Positions 45,769 to 60,800 of a stretch of DNA of 64,000 bases are shown piece after piece. Origin of the DNA: Hanleya hanleyi (Eukaryota; Mollusca; Polyplacophora; Lepidopleurida; Hanleyidae). How positions within the stretch are numbered: position 1 is the stretch's first letter; every line of letters starts with the position of its first letter. The notes beneath the pieces were generated by a model, which saw nothing but the letters and a program-made list of their open reading frames with translations, made no database searches and was not told the DNA's origin. The stretch is taken from positions 1 to 64,000 of the forward strand of contig JAVTVY010018805.1 in assembly GCA_036873755.1 (NCBI GenBank). The letters are read 5' to 3'. The position numbers and the translations under genes are program-made.

Positions 45769-48700
45769 GTTATGAATTGAAAAAAAGAGAAATGTATAAT
45801 GAAATATATATAAAGCATTATTTTGATTGGCCGCGAAATCGGTATGGGAAGCGGCTCTAATTCTACAAATGAATTAAAAATCAAGCTCGTCTCCATTCAA
45901 AATGTCACGGGTCGAAAGACAAATCGCTGGACGGCTGGAACAACTCACTGCCTGTCGACATCTTGAATTGACGGACAGAGTTATACAGTCTATAAAGCGA
46001 GACGAACTAATTCTATCAAAGGTCAATAATGATATACTTACCGCCATATTCCTGGTTTTTGTTGTTTAGGTTAATCCTGGTTAGATTTCCGGACGATTCA
46101 TTGTTGAGTATTATCCCCAACAAGAACCAAACCGAGAGGGCAAAAGTACAACTTCACGCCCAGCTCGGACTTCCTACTCGTGGGGGACCCTAGGGCATCA
46201 ACCCCCCCTACATACCATCCGGGGTGTGTTTGCGTGGTCGCTTGGAGATCTCAAACCGCGGGGGCCGGGGAAAAAAGAAATTGAATCAGTCTACGTTGTT
46301 AAATGCATCTCAAGAACGAAGTAAGCCATATTATCTCCATATTCGAGTCCTGCGGTCGAAGTAAGCTGTGAGTATCGCCCCATGGTGTCACAATGTGTAC
46401 AGTGAAATGTCCTCGTAACAGCTCAATGTCTGACAACACCTTGAATTGGCAGACAGTGTTATACAGTCTAAAAAGAGAGACGAGCAAAGTCTAACAAAAG
46501 TTAGTAATGATATACTTACTGCCATGTTCCTGGTTAGATTTCCGGACGATTCATTGTTGAGTATTATCCCCCACAAGAACCAAACCGAGAGAGCAAGAGT
46601 ACAACTTCACGCCCAACTCGGACTTCGTACTCGTGGGGGCCCCTAGGGCATCAATCCCCACCACATAGCACACCGGGGTGTGTTTGCGTGGTCGCTTGGA
46701 GATCTCAAACCCCGGGGGCCGGGAAAAAGAAAAGAAAATGGATCAGTCTAAGTTGCTAAAAAGCATCTCAAGAACGAAGTAAGCGTTATTTTCTCCATAT
46801 TCGAGTCCTGCGGTCGAAGTAAGCTGTGAGTATCGCCCCCATGGTGTAACGATGGGACAGTGAAATGTCCTCGTAACACCTGAGTTAATGGTAACACTGA
46901 AGACCGGCTGGTTAAAGGCCGGTATTTATAGTCAGAGCGAAACTGCACAGGTAAGTGAATTTCTACTGACGGTCTATGGTACAAGTATGTACACGTGCTA
47001 AAAATATTGCCGTCTCTAACAACAGAAAAATGCAAACTACAACAAAGAGGGTCTAAACGATCCATACTGATCCATCTTAATTCTCAGGATATGTTGTATA
47101 TTCTGATATATTATACTAAAGTAATTTCTCTCTCAATCATTGTTTGTACCCACACCCCCCTCGTGAGCCATTTCTTTCTGGTCACAAACCACCATTGATT
47201 TTTCGGACCTTTGAAAATAATGAGAACTTGATTTTCGACGAAATTTGATTAGTCATTATGCCTGACTCGGCGAGAAATGATGTGAATATATTTTAAAATG
47301 TTTCTATAATATTCAACAGTAAAAAATATCCAAACACATTTTAAAATTTTAATAGGACAGAACTCGGGGCCAGCTTGTTTGCCCACCTTTCATATTCGCT
47401 GTGATTGTTTCGGGGGAAATTTCTCGACGAAAAAAAGGTGGCGAATGTATACTGAAATTTTAATACGTTTGTGCGGAAAGGTCAAGCCAGCTGGCGTGGT
47501 GAATCATTTGAGGCGGGGAATATTAGGGAATATAGTTTTGTCAAGATGTGCGCAGCCGATTTACTGCATATTAAGACTGTTTTTTTTAGTGGTTTGTGAC
47601 CTGGCGGATATATATCCGACACATCGTCTCGTGTCATCATGTAACTATAACATATCTGATATTTATGTCCAGGGTTAATTTTACTTTATATGCATTTCAT
47701 AACTCATATTTTCTGATCAAATCTCATATATATTGTATTCATTTTGATAACACTACTTATCTTTTTTATGCTTGTCATATCATTATAACATTAATACAAC
47801 GTATACTTTGTTCCACTTCATATTCGTTCGGTTATTCGTCAGAGAGTTTGATAAGCGTTGAAAGGCACTTAAATTGTTGACTAAGGATTATAAGATTATA
47901 AGCAGTGGATAAATAGTGAATATTGATCGCCTGGTGGTTTTTTAGAGCATGCTTGGTCATGTTTATTGGGGTGAAATCGGCCATGGTCAAGACCTTAAAG
48001 AGGGAGGGGGGACAAGTTTGGGTGATTTTGTCTTCATGCTTGGTACAGATAAAATAGATAGTCGAGGATGCGAAAGGGACGCAACTCTTTCTGCAATATT
48101 ATAAAGAAAAACAACTTCTTCTTTCATTCATTGATTCTAGTATTAATCATCATAACTTGTCTATTTCCATTGAATCAAACATTCAGAGTCATGCTCCTGT
48201 GGACACCTCCGCCAGTGACGGCACAGGTCGAACAGATGACATAAAAAGAGATAAACCGGGTCAAACGGAATTTGCTTCTTCAACCTGCAGCTTTTCATCT
48301 CATTGAACGATCCTAACGAATATTTTCTCGAGACAAGACGCAGTAGTATTAAAAGTGGGAAAGTTGGCGGGTTGATCTTTGACCTCTGAGTACATTCTGG
48401 AGGTTAAAGGTTACAGAGTGCACTTCCGATCACGTGACCGGAAATGACCTTCACCCCGGCGCCATCCGGCCATGACGTCACTTTCGGCTGATCTTTGATA
48501 GAGGTCAACCTTACCTTTAAAACTCCGCAGAAACTCCAATGTGAACTGACCTATGCATATCATTATTACATGTCAGGATAAGTTGGGCTCAGACCACTAA
48601 AAAAATAGTCCCAATCCGTTAACCCCTCCAGGCAACCTCTGCCAGAGAAGTGAATTGTTTTCAATATTTTTTCTAGTCTTTGTTGCGACGAATAATTAAA

Positions 48701-51700
48701 GGCCAGTGGTAGGTGATTCGAGTATGATATGTGTTTGGTTTCGCTGTGAGTTTGATTTTAACACAAGGCCTAATGAGATGTTGCTAAGAGGGACTATTTG
48801 GGTGCCTGTGCACCGCTTTCTGAAAGCAGGGAAAAAAGCCAAAATTATGACGTCATTTGTACGAGCGCGCATAGCTCAAAATTTCGATGGGCGACCCCCG
48901 TCAAGAAGTCTGTCCGGTTGTAGCACTTGAATTAAAGTAATTCTTGCCTAAGTATGGAAGTCTAGACTTAATTAATGAATCGAGTAGATGCAATTACGTT
49001 AACACTTTTTAACATTGCCCCCATTGTAAATTTGTTTTAGTGGTCGGAGCCTAGTTGTAGCTTGTCTGGGGATTTCCTCGAGGTCATCATTTCGGGGAAA
49101 GCACGTTTCAACATATTTTGGTGAAGGGACGATACGTCATCAAAGTGTGAGTAGGGCAGTGAATGCATTTGGGAGTTACACGGAATACATACACTCCTTA
49201 GTTTAACCGATGCCCAGGTCATTACTCCAAATTCCTCCGGTAATATCTGGTAACTTCTGGAGGTCAATTGACCTTTCGTCTTTGGTCTTAGTGGTCAATG
49301 CTACCTTTAATACTCCACAGTCAGTTCAGTGTTAATTGACCTATGCATATCCGTAAGGGAGATTGGGGTGCACTGGGACATTTTTCACGTTGTTGCAATT
49401 TTTTTTGTTTAATGATAAGACTAAACAAGAGCATAAAAATAGATTTTCGGCAAAAAAAATATTGTGATCAAAATCCTTTAAGGATACTGAGCCATCTTGC
49501 AGACACTTTTAAACAACCTCTAGAATTTGTCTTTAAACAGCTTAAAGTAAAGCGTATAATTATGGTAATGTATATAATTGTTGGGAACGCATTTTTTTAT
49601 GGATTCCAAATACATAATTGTGTTCACTGCGAATCTGTAGGTTGTGAAGATATTCAAATAATAAACAAGAGCCCAAGAGGCTTCAATATACGCCCGTAAA
49701 TATGGAATTACATTGGTCCAAATTCCAAGGTTCGTTAATCCAGAGAAAGGTATACAATTTTGTGCTTCTGAGAATGTAACATATATCACATCATATATTG
49801 AATGATAAACTAAAATGAGCTTAACTCTTGGTAACTAGTTGACTTTCAAGCAAGAACCGAGAGCTCACATATCCCACACTGAAATCGACAATACTCAAAC
49901 ACAAGAAAATGGTAGTTTTCCTGCAAATGGATTCCTTTTCAGGCGAGAGAATTTTTCATGAAGGAAGAAGAAAGTGATGAAGTTAGCCTTTGTTCTTCAG
50001 TTAATAAACAGGTATGAAGATCAATGTATGGTTTTTATTTCACAACAGTTTAACTAAATGTAGCTGTTCCAAACATGGTAGACAACTCCACAGGACAAAT
50101 ACCATATACATGTAGGGGAGAGAACTCTGAATATCCAAACCTAACACATACAGTCAGCTAAACTTGATTCAGTTTTGTGGGATTGTGACCTTGAACTTTG
50201 ACAAATTGATCTCAAAGTGTATGGCTCCTCTTTGCCATGTGATTAAGGTATACTCAGAGTTTGATACCAATCCATACCTTGAAACTAGAGATATCACATG
50301 GACAACAAATGTTAAAGGATGAATGGACAGAACGCAACATCGCATTACCTCGCCTTCGACAGGCATATGAAAATGCGACTGTAAATGATTTCTTGATTTT
50401 GGGCCACAGTGACCTTGACATTTGACCCACATTTTGGTATGTAACACATGTCCCTCTAATGTATCTACTGACAGAAAAAAGTTATTTTTAATAATTTTCT
50501 GATTTTGGGGTCACTTAATTTTTGGTATGCGACACTTCATTTCGGCCTATCGAATCCACTAACAAAAAATAGTAATTTTTAATGATTTCCTGATTTGTAG
50601 GTCACACTGACCTTTGACCTGGACTCTGGGGTCACAGTGACCTTGACTATTGACCTGGATCTAAATTTTGGTACAACAGCTCCCATAATTTCTCAATGGA
50701 CTAAAAAAATCATGATTTTTAACAATTTGGGGGTCACAGTGACCTTACCTTTGACCTCGACCTACAATTCGGTAGGCGACAAATCGTGTTCCCCTAATGT
50801 ATCTACTGACACAAAATATTTCCGTGATTTTGGGTTCACAGTGACCTTTGACCTTCGACCTTGACCTAATTTTTGGTATGCGACCCTTCATTTCCCCCTA
50901 TTGAATCCACTCACAAAAAAATTGTTAATGATTTCCTGATTTTTCGGTCACACTGACCTTTGACCTCTGATCTCGACCTACATTTGGTCTTCAACATATC
51001 GCCCCCTAGGGCATCCACTCACCAAAAATTAGAACTGTACATACAAAACTGTCAATGATCAATGATTTTCTGATTTTAGGCAACAGTGACCTTTGACCTC
51101 TGACCTCAACCTCAATTTCAGTAGGCGACACATCGTATTCACCTAGTGTATACACTCACAAAAAATTGCAACTGTGGATAGAAAACGTTCACAGATTTAG
51201 ACCGGACACGATCACTTCAGTGATTCCTTGTTTTTCAGGTCAGTGACCTCTGACCTCGACCTTCATTTTGGTACGCGACACATCGTCTCCCCGTAGGGTA
51301 TCACCAAAAATTGGAACTGTAGAAAAAAATGGTCCCAGATATAGACCGGACACGAGGGACGGACAGACGCCCCGACGCACAGACGGACACACGGACGGAA
51401 ACCACCATCACATAATACGTCCGCCTTTTGGCGGGCGTATAAAAAAAATTAAAAAAACGAGCCTTATGTTTAAAAAGTATTCAAGTTATCTTAACCGACA
51501 TAGTCCTTTCCTGTAGAAGACAACTCCAACAGGAAATCCGTGTCTCAGTTTTGTCAATTTTGGTCTGGTTCTTATAATTGTATTAACACTTAATTCAACT
51601 GAAAAGTTCAAAACTCTGAAATGCTCGATTTTGTAAAGAAATATTCCGTTAAATGTCAACAGAATAAGCACTAGACCAACACTGAGAAAACTGAGACAAG

Positions 51701-51900
51701 GATTCCCTGTTGGATTTGACTTATACAGGAAATGATGATGTATATGGAATCCTTAAGAAATGCGCTTTCAACAAATATATACATTACCATATCTATGATG
51801 CATACTTTTAGCTGTATAAAGACAAATTCTAGAGGGGGTGTAAAAGTCTGTGCAGGAGGGCTGAGTATCCCTAGTTCTTTTGAACCATAGTGCTTGTAAA
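45769..51900. repeat. large tandem repeat, unit 4 (6132 bp)
   Basis: Same organisation as unit 3 and almost identical to it. Differences noticed include 'gaaagcaggg' for 'gaaagcagag' near 48,826 and a one-base loss in 'gccatccggcc' near 48,470. Exon-like segment at 49,943-50,011; both response-element palindromes intact (50,630 and 50,732). Confidence 0.93.
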
Positions 51901-54900
51901 GTTATGAATTGAAAAAAAGAGAAATGTATAATGAAATATATATAAAGCATTATTTTGATTGGCCGCGAAATCGGTATGGGAAGCGGCTCTAATTCTACAA
52001 ATGAATTAAAAATCAAGCTCGTCTCCATTCAAAATGTCACGGGTCGAAAGACAAATCGCTGGACGGCTGGAACAACTCACTGCCTGTCGACATCTTGAAT
52101 TGACGGACAGAGTTATACAGTCTATAAAGCGAGACGAACTAATTCTATCAAAGGTCAATAATGATATACTTACCGCCATATTCCTGGTTTTTGTTGTTTA
52201 GGTTAATCCTGGTTAGATTTTCGGACGATTCATTGTTGAGTATTATCCCCAACAAGAACCAAACCGAGAGGGCAAAAGTACAACTTCACGCCCAGCTCGG
52301 ACTTCCTACTCGTGGGGGACCCTAGGGCATCAACCCCCCCTACATACCATCCGGGGTGTGTTTGCGTGGTCGCTTGGAGATCTCAAACCGCGGGGGCCGG
52401 GGAAAAAAGAAATTGAATCAGTCTACGTTGTTAAATGCATCTCAAGAACGAAGTAAGCCATATTATCTCCATATTCGAGTCCTGCGGTCGAAGTAAGCTG
52501 TGAGTATCGCCCCATGGTGTCACAATGTGTACAGTGAAATGTCCTCGTAACAGCTCAATGTCTGACAACACCTTGAATTGGCAGACAGTGTTATACAGTC
52601 TAAAAAGAGAGACGAGCAAAGTCTAACAAAAGTTAGTAATGATATACTTACTGCCATGTTCCTGGTTAGATTTCCGGACGATTCATTGTTGAGTATTATC
52701 CCCCACAAGAACCAAACCGAGAGAGCAAGAGTACAACTTCACGCCCAACTCGGACTTCGTACTCGTGGGGGCCCCTAGGGCATCAATCCCCACCACATAG
52801 CACACCGGGGTGTGTTTGCGTGGTCGCTTGGAGATCTCAAACCCCGGGGGCCGGGAAAAAGAAAAGAAAATGGATCAGTCTAAGTTGCTAAAAAGCATCT
52901 CAAGAACGAAGTAAGCGTTATTTTCTCCATATTCGAGTCCTGTGGTCGAAGTAAGCTGTGAGTATCGCCCCCATGGTGTAACGATGGGACAGTGAAATGT
53001 CCTCGTAACACCTGAGTTAATGGTAACACTGAAGACCGGCTGGTTAAAGGCCGGTATTTATAGTCAGAGCGAAACTGCACAGGTAAGTGAATTTCTACTG
53101 ACGGTCTATGGTACAAGTATGTACACGTGCTAAAAATATTGCCGTCTCTAACAACAGAAAAATGCAAACTACAACAAAGAGGGTCTAAACGATCCATACT
53201 GATCCATCTTAATTCTCAGGATATGTTGTATATTCTGATATATTATACTAAAGTAATTTCTCTCTCAATCATTGTTTGTACCCACACCCCCCTCGTGAGC
53301 CATTTCTTTCTGGTCACAAACCACCATTGATTTTTCGGACCTTTGAAAATAATGAGAACTTGATTTTCGACGAAATTTGATTAGTCATTATGCCTGACTC
53401 GGCGAGAAATGATGTGAATATATTTTAAAATGTTTCTATAATATTCAACAGTAAAAAATATCCAAACACATTTTAAAATTTTAATAGGACAGAACTCGGG
53501 GCCAGCTTGTTTGCCCACCTTTCATATTCGCTGTGATTGTTTCGGGGGAAATTTCTCGACGAAAAAAAGGTGGCGAATGTATACTGAAATTTTAATACGT
53601 TTGTGCGGAAAGGTCAAGCCAGCTGGCGTGGTGAATCATTTGAGGCGGGGAATATTAGGGAATATAGTTTTGTCAAGATGTGCGCAGCCGATTTACTGCA
53701 TATTAAGACTGTTTTTTTTAGTGGTTTGTGACCTGGCGGATATATATCCGACACATCGTCTCGTGTCATCATGTAACTATAACATATCTGATATTTATGT
53801 CCAGGGTTAATTTTACTTTATATGCATTTCATAACTCATATTTTCTGATCAAATCTCATATATATTGTATTCATTTTGATAACACTACTTATCTTTTTTA
53901 TGCTTGTCATATCATTATAACATTAATACAACGTATACTTTGTTCCACTTCATATTCGTTCGGTTATTCGTCAGAGAGTTTGATAAGCGTTGAAAGGCAC
54001 TTAAATTGTTGACTAAGGATTATAAGATTATAAGCAGTGGATAAATAGTGAATATTGATCGCCTGGTGGTTTTTTAGAGCATGCTTGGTCATGTTTATTG
54101 GGGTGAAATCGGCCATGGTCAAGACCTTAAAGAGGGAGGGTGGACAAGTTTGGGTGATTTTGTCTTCATGCTTGGTACAGATAAAATAGATAGTCGAGGA
54201 TGCGAAAGGGACGCAACTCTTTCTTCCATTTTTATAAAGAAAAACAACTTCTTCTTTCATTCATTGATTCTAGTATTAATCATCATAACTTGTCTATTTC
54301 CATTGAATCAAACATTCAGAGTCATACTCCTGTGGACACCTCCGCCAGTGACGGCACAGGTCGAACAGATGACATAAAAAGAGATAAACCGGGTCAAACG
54401 GAATTTGCTTCTTCAACCTGCAGCTTTTCATCTCATTGAACGATCCTAACGAATATTTTCTCGAGACAAGACGCAGTAGTATTAAAAGTGGGAAAGTTGG
54501 CGGGTTGATCTTTGACCTCTGAGTACATTCTGGAGGTTACAGGTTACAGAGTGCACTTCCGATCACGTGACCGGAAATGACCTTCACCCCGGCGCCATCC
54601 CGGCCATGACGTCACTTTCGGCTGATCTTTGATAGAGGTCAACCTTACCTTTAAAACTCCGCAGAAACTCCAATGTGAACTGACCTATGCATATCATTAT
54701 TACATGTCAGGATAAGTTGGGCTCAGACCACTAAAAAAATAGTCCCAGTCCTACAGGCAACCTCTGCCAGAAGTGAATTGTTTTCAATATTTTTTCTAGT
54801 CTTTGTTGCGACGGACGGCAATTACGTCCTATGGTAGGTGATTCGAGTATGATATGTGTTGAGGCGTCTATTTCGTGTGAAAGCAGAGAAAAAAGCTAAA

Positions 54901-57801
54901 ATTATAACGTCATTTGTACGAGCGCGCATAGCTCAAAATTTCGATGGGCGACCCCCGTCAAGAAGTCTGTCCGGTTGTAGCACTTGAATTAAAGTAATTC
55001 TTGCCTAAGTATGGAAGTCTAGACTTAATTAATGAATCGAGTAGATGCAATTACGTTAACACTTTTTAACATTGCCCCCATTGTAAATTTGTTTTAGTGG
55101 TCGGAGCCTAGTTGTAGCTTGTCTGGGGATTTCCTCGAGGTCATCATTTCGGGGAAAGCACGTTTCAACATATTTTGGTGAAGGGACGATACGTCATCGA
55201 AGTGTGAGTAGGGCAGTGAATGCATTTGGGAGTTACACGGAATACATACACTCCTTAGTTTAACCGATGGCCAGGTCATTACTCCAAATTCCTCCGGTAA
55301 TATCTGGTAACTTCTGGAGGTCAATTGACCTTTCGTCTTTGGTCTTAGTGGTCAATGCTACCTTTAATACTCCACAGTCAGTTCAGTGTTAATTGACCTA
55401 TGCATATCCGTAAGGGAGATTGGGGTGCACTGGGACATTTTTCACGTTGTTGCAATTTTTTTTGTTTAATGATAAGACTAAACAAGAGCATAAAAATAGA
55501 TTTTCGGCAAAAAAAATATTGTGATCAAAATCCTTTAAGGATACTGAGCCATCTTGCAGACACTTTTAAACAACCTCTAGAATTTGTCTTTAAACAGCTT
55601 AAAGTAAAGCGTATAATTATGGTAATGTATATAATTGTTGGGAACGCATTTTTTTATGGATTCCAAATACATAATTGTGTTCACTGCGAATCTGTAGGTT
55701 GTGAAGATATTCAAATAATAAAGAAGAGCCCAAGAGGCTTCAATATACGCCCGTAAATATGGAATTACATTGGTCCAAATTCCAAGGTTCGTTAATCCAG
55801 AGAAAGGTATACAATTTTGTGCTTCTGAGAATGTAACATATATCACATCATATATTGAATGATAAACTAAAATGAGCTTAACTCTTGGTAACTAGTTGAC
55901 TTTCAAGCAAGAACCGAGAGCTCACATATCCCACACTGAAATCGACAATACTCAAACACAAGAAAATGGTAGTTTTCCTGCAAATGGATTCCTTTTCAGG
56001 CGAGAGAATTTTTCATGAAGGAAGAAGAAAGTGATGAAGTTAGCCTTTGTTCTTCAGTTAATAAACAGGTATGAAGATCAATGTATGGTTTTTATTTCAC
56101 AACAGTTTAACTAAATGTAGCTGTTCCAAACATGGTAGACAACTCCACAGGACAAATACCATATACATGTAGGGGAGAGAACTCTGAATATTCAAACCTA
56201 ACACATACAGTCAGCTAAACTTGATTCAGTTTTGTGGGATTGTGACCTTGAACTTTGACAAATTGATCTCAAAGTGTATGGCTCCTCTTTGCCATGTGAT
56301 TAAGGTATACTCAGAGTTTGATACCAATCCATACCTTGAAACTAGAGATATCACATGGACAACAAATGTTAAAGGATGAATGGACAGAACGCAACATCGC
56401 ATTACCTCGCCTTCGACAGGCATATGAAAATGCGACTGTAAATGATTTCTTGATTTTGGGCCACAGTGACCTTGACATTTGACCCACATTTTGGTATGTA
56501 ACACATGTCCCTCTAATGTATCTACTGACAGAAAAAAGTTATTTTTAATAATTTTCTGTTTTGGGGTCTTAATTTTTCATGCGATTTTTCGGCTATCAAT
56601 GTAGTTTCCTGTTTGTAGGTCTGCATACAGTTTGACTATTGACCTGGAGGTACTCCCATAATTTCTCGTCATGATTTTTAACAAGGGGGGGTCATTAGTG
56701 ACTTTACCTTTAGACCTCATACCTACAATTCGGTTGAACGCAATGTGGTTCCCCTAATGATTACTGACGAAATCATATTCCGTGATTTTGGGTCTTGCAT
56801 GCCTTTGATTTCGATTTGACCTAATTTTTGTATGCGACCCTTTTGTTTATTTAGAAATCACTCTAAAAAATTGTTAATGATTTTTGATCCCCGGCACGGC
56901 CCCTTTGACCTCTGATTTACACATAATTTTAATTCAACATATGCCTTTAGGGTGAGTTTCACCAAAAATTCAACCTACATACAAAAAGTCAATGATCAAT
57001 GATTTTCTGATTTTAGGCAACAGTGACCTTTGACCTCTGACCTCAACCTCAATTTCAGTAGGCGACACATCGTATTCACCTAGTGTATACACTCACAAAA
57101 AATTGCAACTGTGGATAGAAAACGTTCACAGATTTAGACCGGACACGATCACTTCAGTGATTCCCTGTTTTTCAGGTCAGTGACCTCTGACCTCGACCTT
57201 CATTTTGGTACGCGACACATCGTCTGGAACGATTGGAACTGTAGAAAAAAATGGTCCCAGATATAGACCGGACACGAGGGACGGACAGACGCCCCGACGC
57301 ACAGACGGACACACGGACGGAAACCACCATCACATAATACGTCCGCCTTTTGGCGGGCGTATAAAAAAAATTAAAAAAACGAGCCTTATGTTTAAAAAGT
57401 ATTCAAGTTTCCTGTAGAAGACAACTCCAACAGGAAATCCGTGTCTCAGTTTTGTCAATTTTGGTCTGGTTCTTATAATTGTATTAACACTTAATTCAAC
57501 TGAAAAGTTCAAAACTCTGAAATGCTCGATTTTGTAAAGAAATATTCCGTTAAATGTCAACAGAATAAGCACTAGACCAACACTGAGAAAACTGAGACAA
57601 GGATTCCCTGTTGGATTTGACTTATACAGGAAATGATGATGTATATGGAATCCTTAAGAAATGCGCTTTCAACAAATATATACATTACCATATCTATGAT
57701 GCATACTTTTAGCTGTATAAAGACAAATTCTAGAGGGGGTGTAAAAGTCTGTGCAGGAGGGCTGAGTATCCCTAGTTCTTTTGAACCATAGTGCTTGTAA
57801 A
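51901..57801. repeat. large tandem repeat, unit 5 (5901 bp), with two scrambled patches
   Basis: Like units 3-4 over most of its length, but two patches are heavily altered: about 54,740-54,905, and about 56,555-56,990 inside the response-element block, where many short deletions and substitutions destroy both palindromes. Outside these patches identity returns at once to near 100 percent. There is also a 17-base change near 57,225 where 'ccccgtagggtatcacc' is missing. Exon-like segment intact at 56,000-56,068. Confidence 0.92.
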
Positions 57802-60800
57802 GTTATGAATTGAAAAAAAGAGAAATGCATAATGAAATATATATAAAGCATTATTTTGATTGGCCGCGAAATCGGTATGGGAAGCGGTTCTAATTCTACA
57901 AATGAATTAAAAATCAAGCTCGTCTCCATTCAAAATGTCACGGGTCGAAAGACAAATCGCTGGACGGCTGGAACAACTCACTGCCTGTCGACATCTTGAA
58001 TTGACGGACAGAGTTATACAGTCTATAAAGCGAGACGAACTAATTCTATCAAAGGTCAATAATGATATACTTACCGCCATATTCCTGGTTTTTGTTGTTT
58101 AGGTTAATCCTGGTTAGATTTCCGGACGATTCATTGTTGAGTATTATCCCCAACAAGAACCAAACCGAGAGGGCAAAAGTACAACTTCACGCCCAGCTCG
58201 GACTTCCTACTCGTGGGGGACCCTAGGGCATCAACCCCCCTACATGCCATCCGGGGTGTGTTTGCGTGGTCGCTTGGAGATCTCAAACCGCGGGGGCCGG
58301 GGAAAAAAGAAATTGAATCAGTCTACGTTGTTAAATGCATCTCAAGAACGAAGTAAGCCATATTATCTCCATATTCGAGTCCTGCGATCGAAGTAAGCTG
58401 TGAGTATCGCCCCATGGTGTCACAATGTGTACAGTGAAATGTCCTCGTAACAGCTCAATGTCTGACAACACCTTGAATTGGCAGACAGTGTTATACAGTC
58501 TAAAAAGAGAGACGAGCAAAGTCTAACAAAAGTTAGTAATGATATACTTACTGCCATGTTCCTGGTTAGATTTCCGGACGATTCATTGTTGAGTATTATC
58601 CCCCACAAGAACCAAACCGAGAGAGCAAGAGTACAACTTCACGCCCAACTCGGACTTCGTACTCGTGGGGGCCCCTAGGGCATCAATCCCCACCACATAG
58701 CACACCGGGGTGTGTTTGCGTGGTCGCTTGGAGATCTCAAACCCCGGGGGCCGGGAAAAAGAAAAGAAAATGGATCAGTCTAAGTTGCTAAAAAGCATCT
58801 CAAGAACGAAGTAAGCGTTATTTTCTCCATATTCGAGTCCTGCGGTCGAAGTAAGCTGTGAGTATCGCCCCCATGGTGTAACGATGGGACAGTGAAATGT
58901 CCTCGTAACACCTGAGTTAATGGTAACACTGAAGACCGGCTGGTTAAAGGCCGGTATTTATAGTCAGAGCGAAACTGCACAGGTAAGTGAATTTCTACTA
59001 ACGGTCTATGGTACAAGTATGTACACGTGCTAAAAATATTGCCGTCTCTAACAACAGAAAAATGCAAACTACAACAAAGAGGGTCTAAACGATCCATACT
59101 GATCCATCTTAATTCTCAGGATATGTTGTATATTCTGATATATTATACTAAAGTAATTTCTCTCTCAATCATTGTTTGTACCCACACCCCCCTCGTGAGC
59201 CATTTCTTTCTGGTCACAAACCACCATTGATTTTTCGGACCTTTGAAAATAATGAGAACTTGATTTTCGACGAAATTTGATTAGTCATTATGCCTGACTC
59301 GGCGAGAATTGATGTGAATATATTTTAAAATGTTTCTATAATATTCAACAGTAAAAAATATCCAAACACATTTTAAAATTTTAATAGGACAGAACCCGGG
59401 GCCAGCTTGTTTGCCCACCTTTCATATTCGCTGTGATTGTTTCGGGGGAAATTTCTCGACGAAAAAAAGGTGGCGAATGTATACTGAAATTTTAATACGT
59501 TTGTGCGGAAAGGTCAAGCCAGCTGGCGTGGTGAATCATTTGAGGCGGGGAATATTAGGGAATATAGTTTTGTCAAGATGTGCGCAGCCGATTTACTGCA
59601 TATTAAGACTGTTTTTTTTAGTGGTTTGTGACCTGGCGGATATATATCCGACACATCGTCTCGTGTCATCATGTAACTATAACATATCTGATATTTATGT
59701 CCAGGGTTAATTTTACTTTATATGCATTTCATAACTCATATTTTCTGATCAAATCTCATATATATTGTATTCATTTTGATAACACTACTTATCTTTTTTA
59801 TGCTTGTCATATCATTATAACATTAATACAACGTATACTTTGTTCCACTTCATATTCGTTCGGTTATTCGTCAGAGAGTTTGATAAGCGTTGAAAGGCAC
59901 TTATTAAATTGTTGACTAAGGATTATAAGATTATAAGCAGTGGATAAATAGTGAATATTGATCGCCTGGTGGTTTTTTAGAGCATGCTTGGTCATGTTTA
60001 TTGGGGTGAAATCGGCCATGGTCAAGACCTTAAAGAGGGAGGGGGGACAAGTTTGGGTGATTTTGTCTTCATGCTTGGTACAGATAAAATAGATAGTCGA
60101 GGATGCGAAAGGGACGCAACTCTTTCTGCAATATTATAAAGAAAAACAACTTCTTCTTTCATTCATTGATTCTAGTATTAATCATCATAACTTGTCTATT
60201 TCCATTGAATCAAACATTCAGAGTCATACACCTCCGCCAGTGACGGCACAGGTCGAACAGATGACATAAAAAGAGATAAACCGGGTCAAACGGAATTTGC
60301 TTCTTCAACCTGCAGCTTTTCATCTCATTGAACGATCCTAACGAATATTTTCTCGAGACAAGACGCAGTAGTATTAAAAGTGGGAAAGTTGGCGGGTTGA
60401 TCTTTGACCTCTGAGTACATTCTGGAGGTTAAAGGTTACAGAGTGCACTTCCGATCACAGGCAACCTCTGGCTGAGAGAAGTGAATTGTTTTCAAAAAAA
60501 TTTCCAGTCTTTGTTGCGACGAATAATTAAAGGCCAGTGGTAGGTGATTCGAGTATGATATGTGTTTGGTTTCGCTGTGAGTTTGATTTTAACACAAGGC
60601 CTAATGAGATGTTGCTAAGAGGGACTATTTGGGTGCCTGTGCACCGCTTTCTGAAAGCAGAGAAAAAAGCCAAAATTATGACGTCATTTGTACGAGCGCG
60701 CATAGCTCAAAATTTCGATGGGCGACCCCCGTCAAGAAGTCTGTCCGGTTGTAGCACTTGAATTAAAGTAATTCTTGCCTAAGTATGGAAGTCTAGACTT

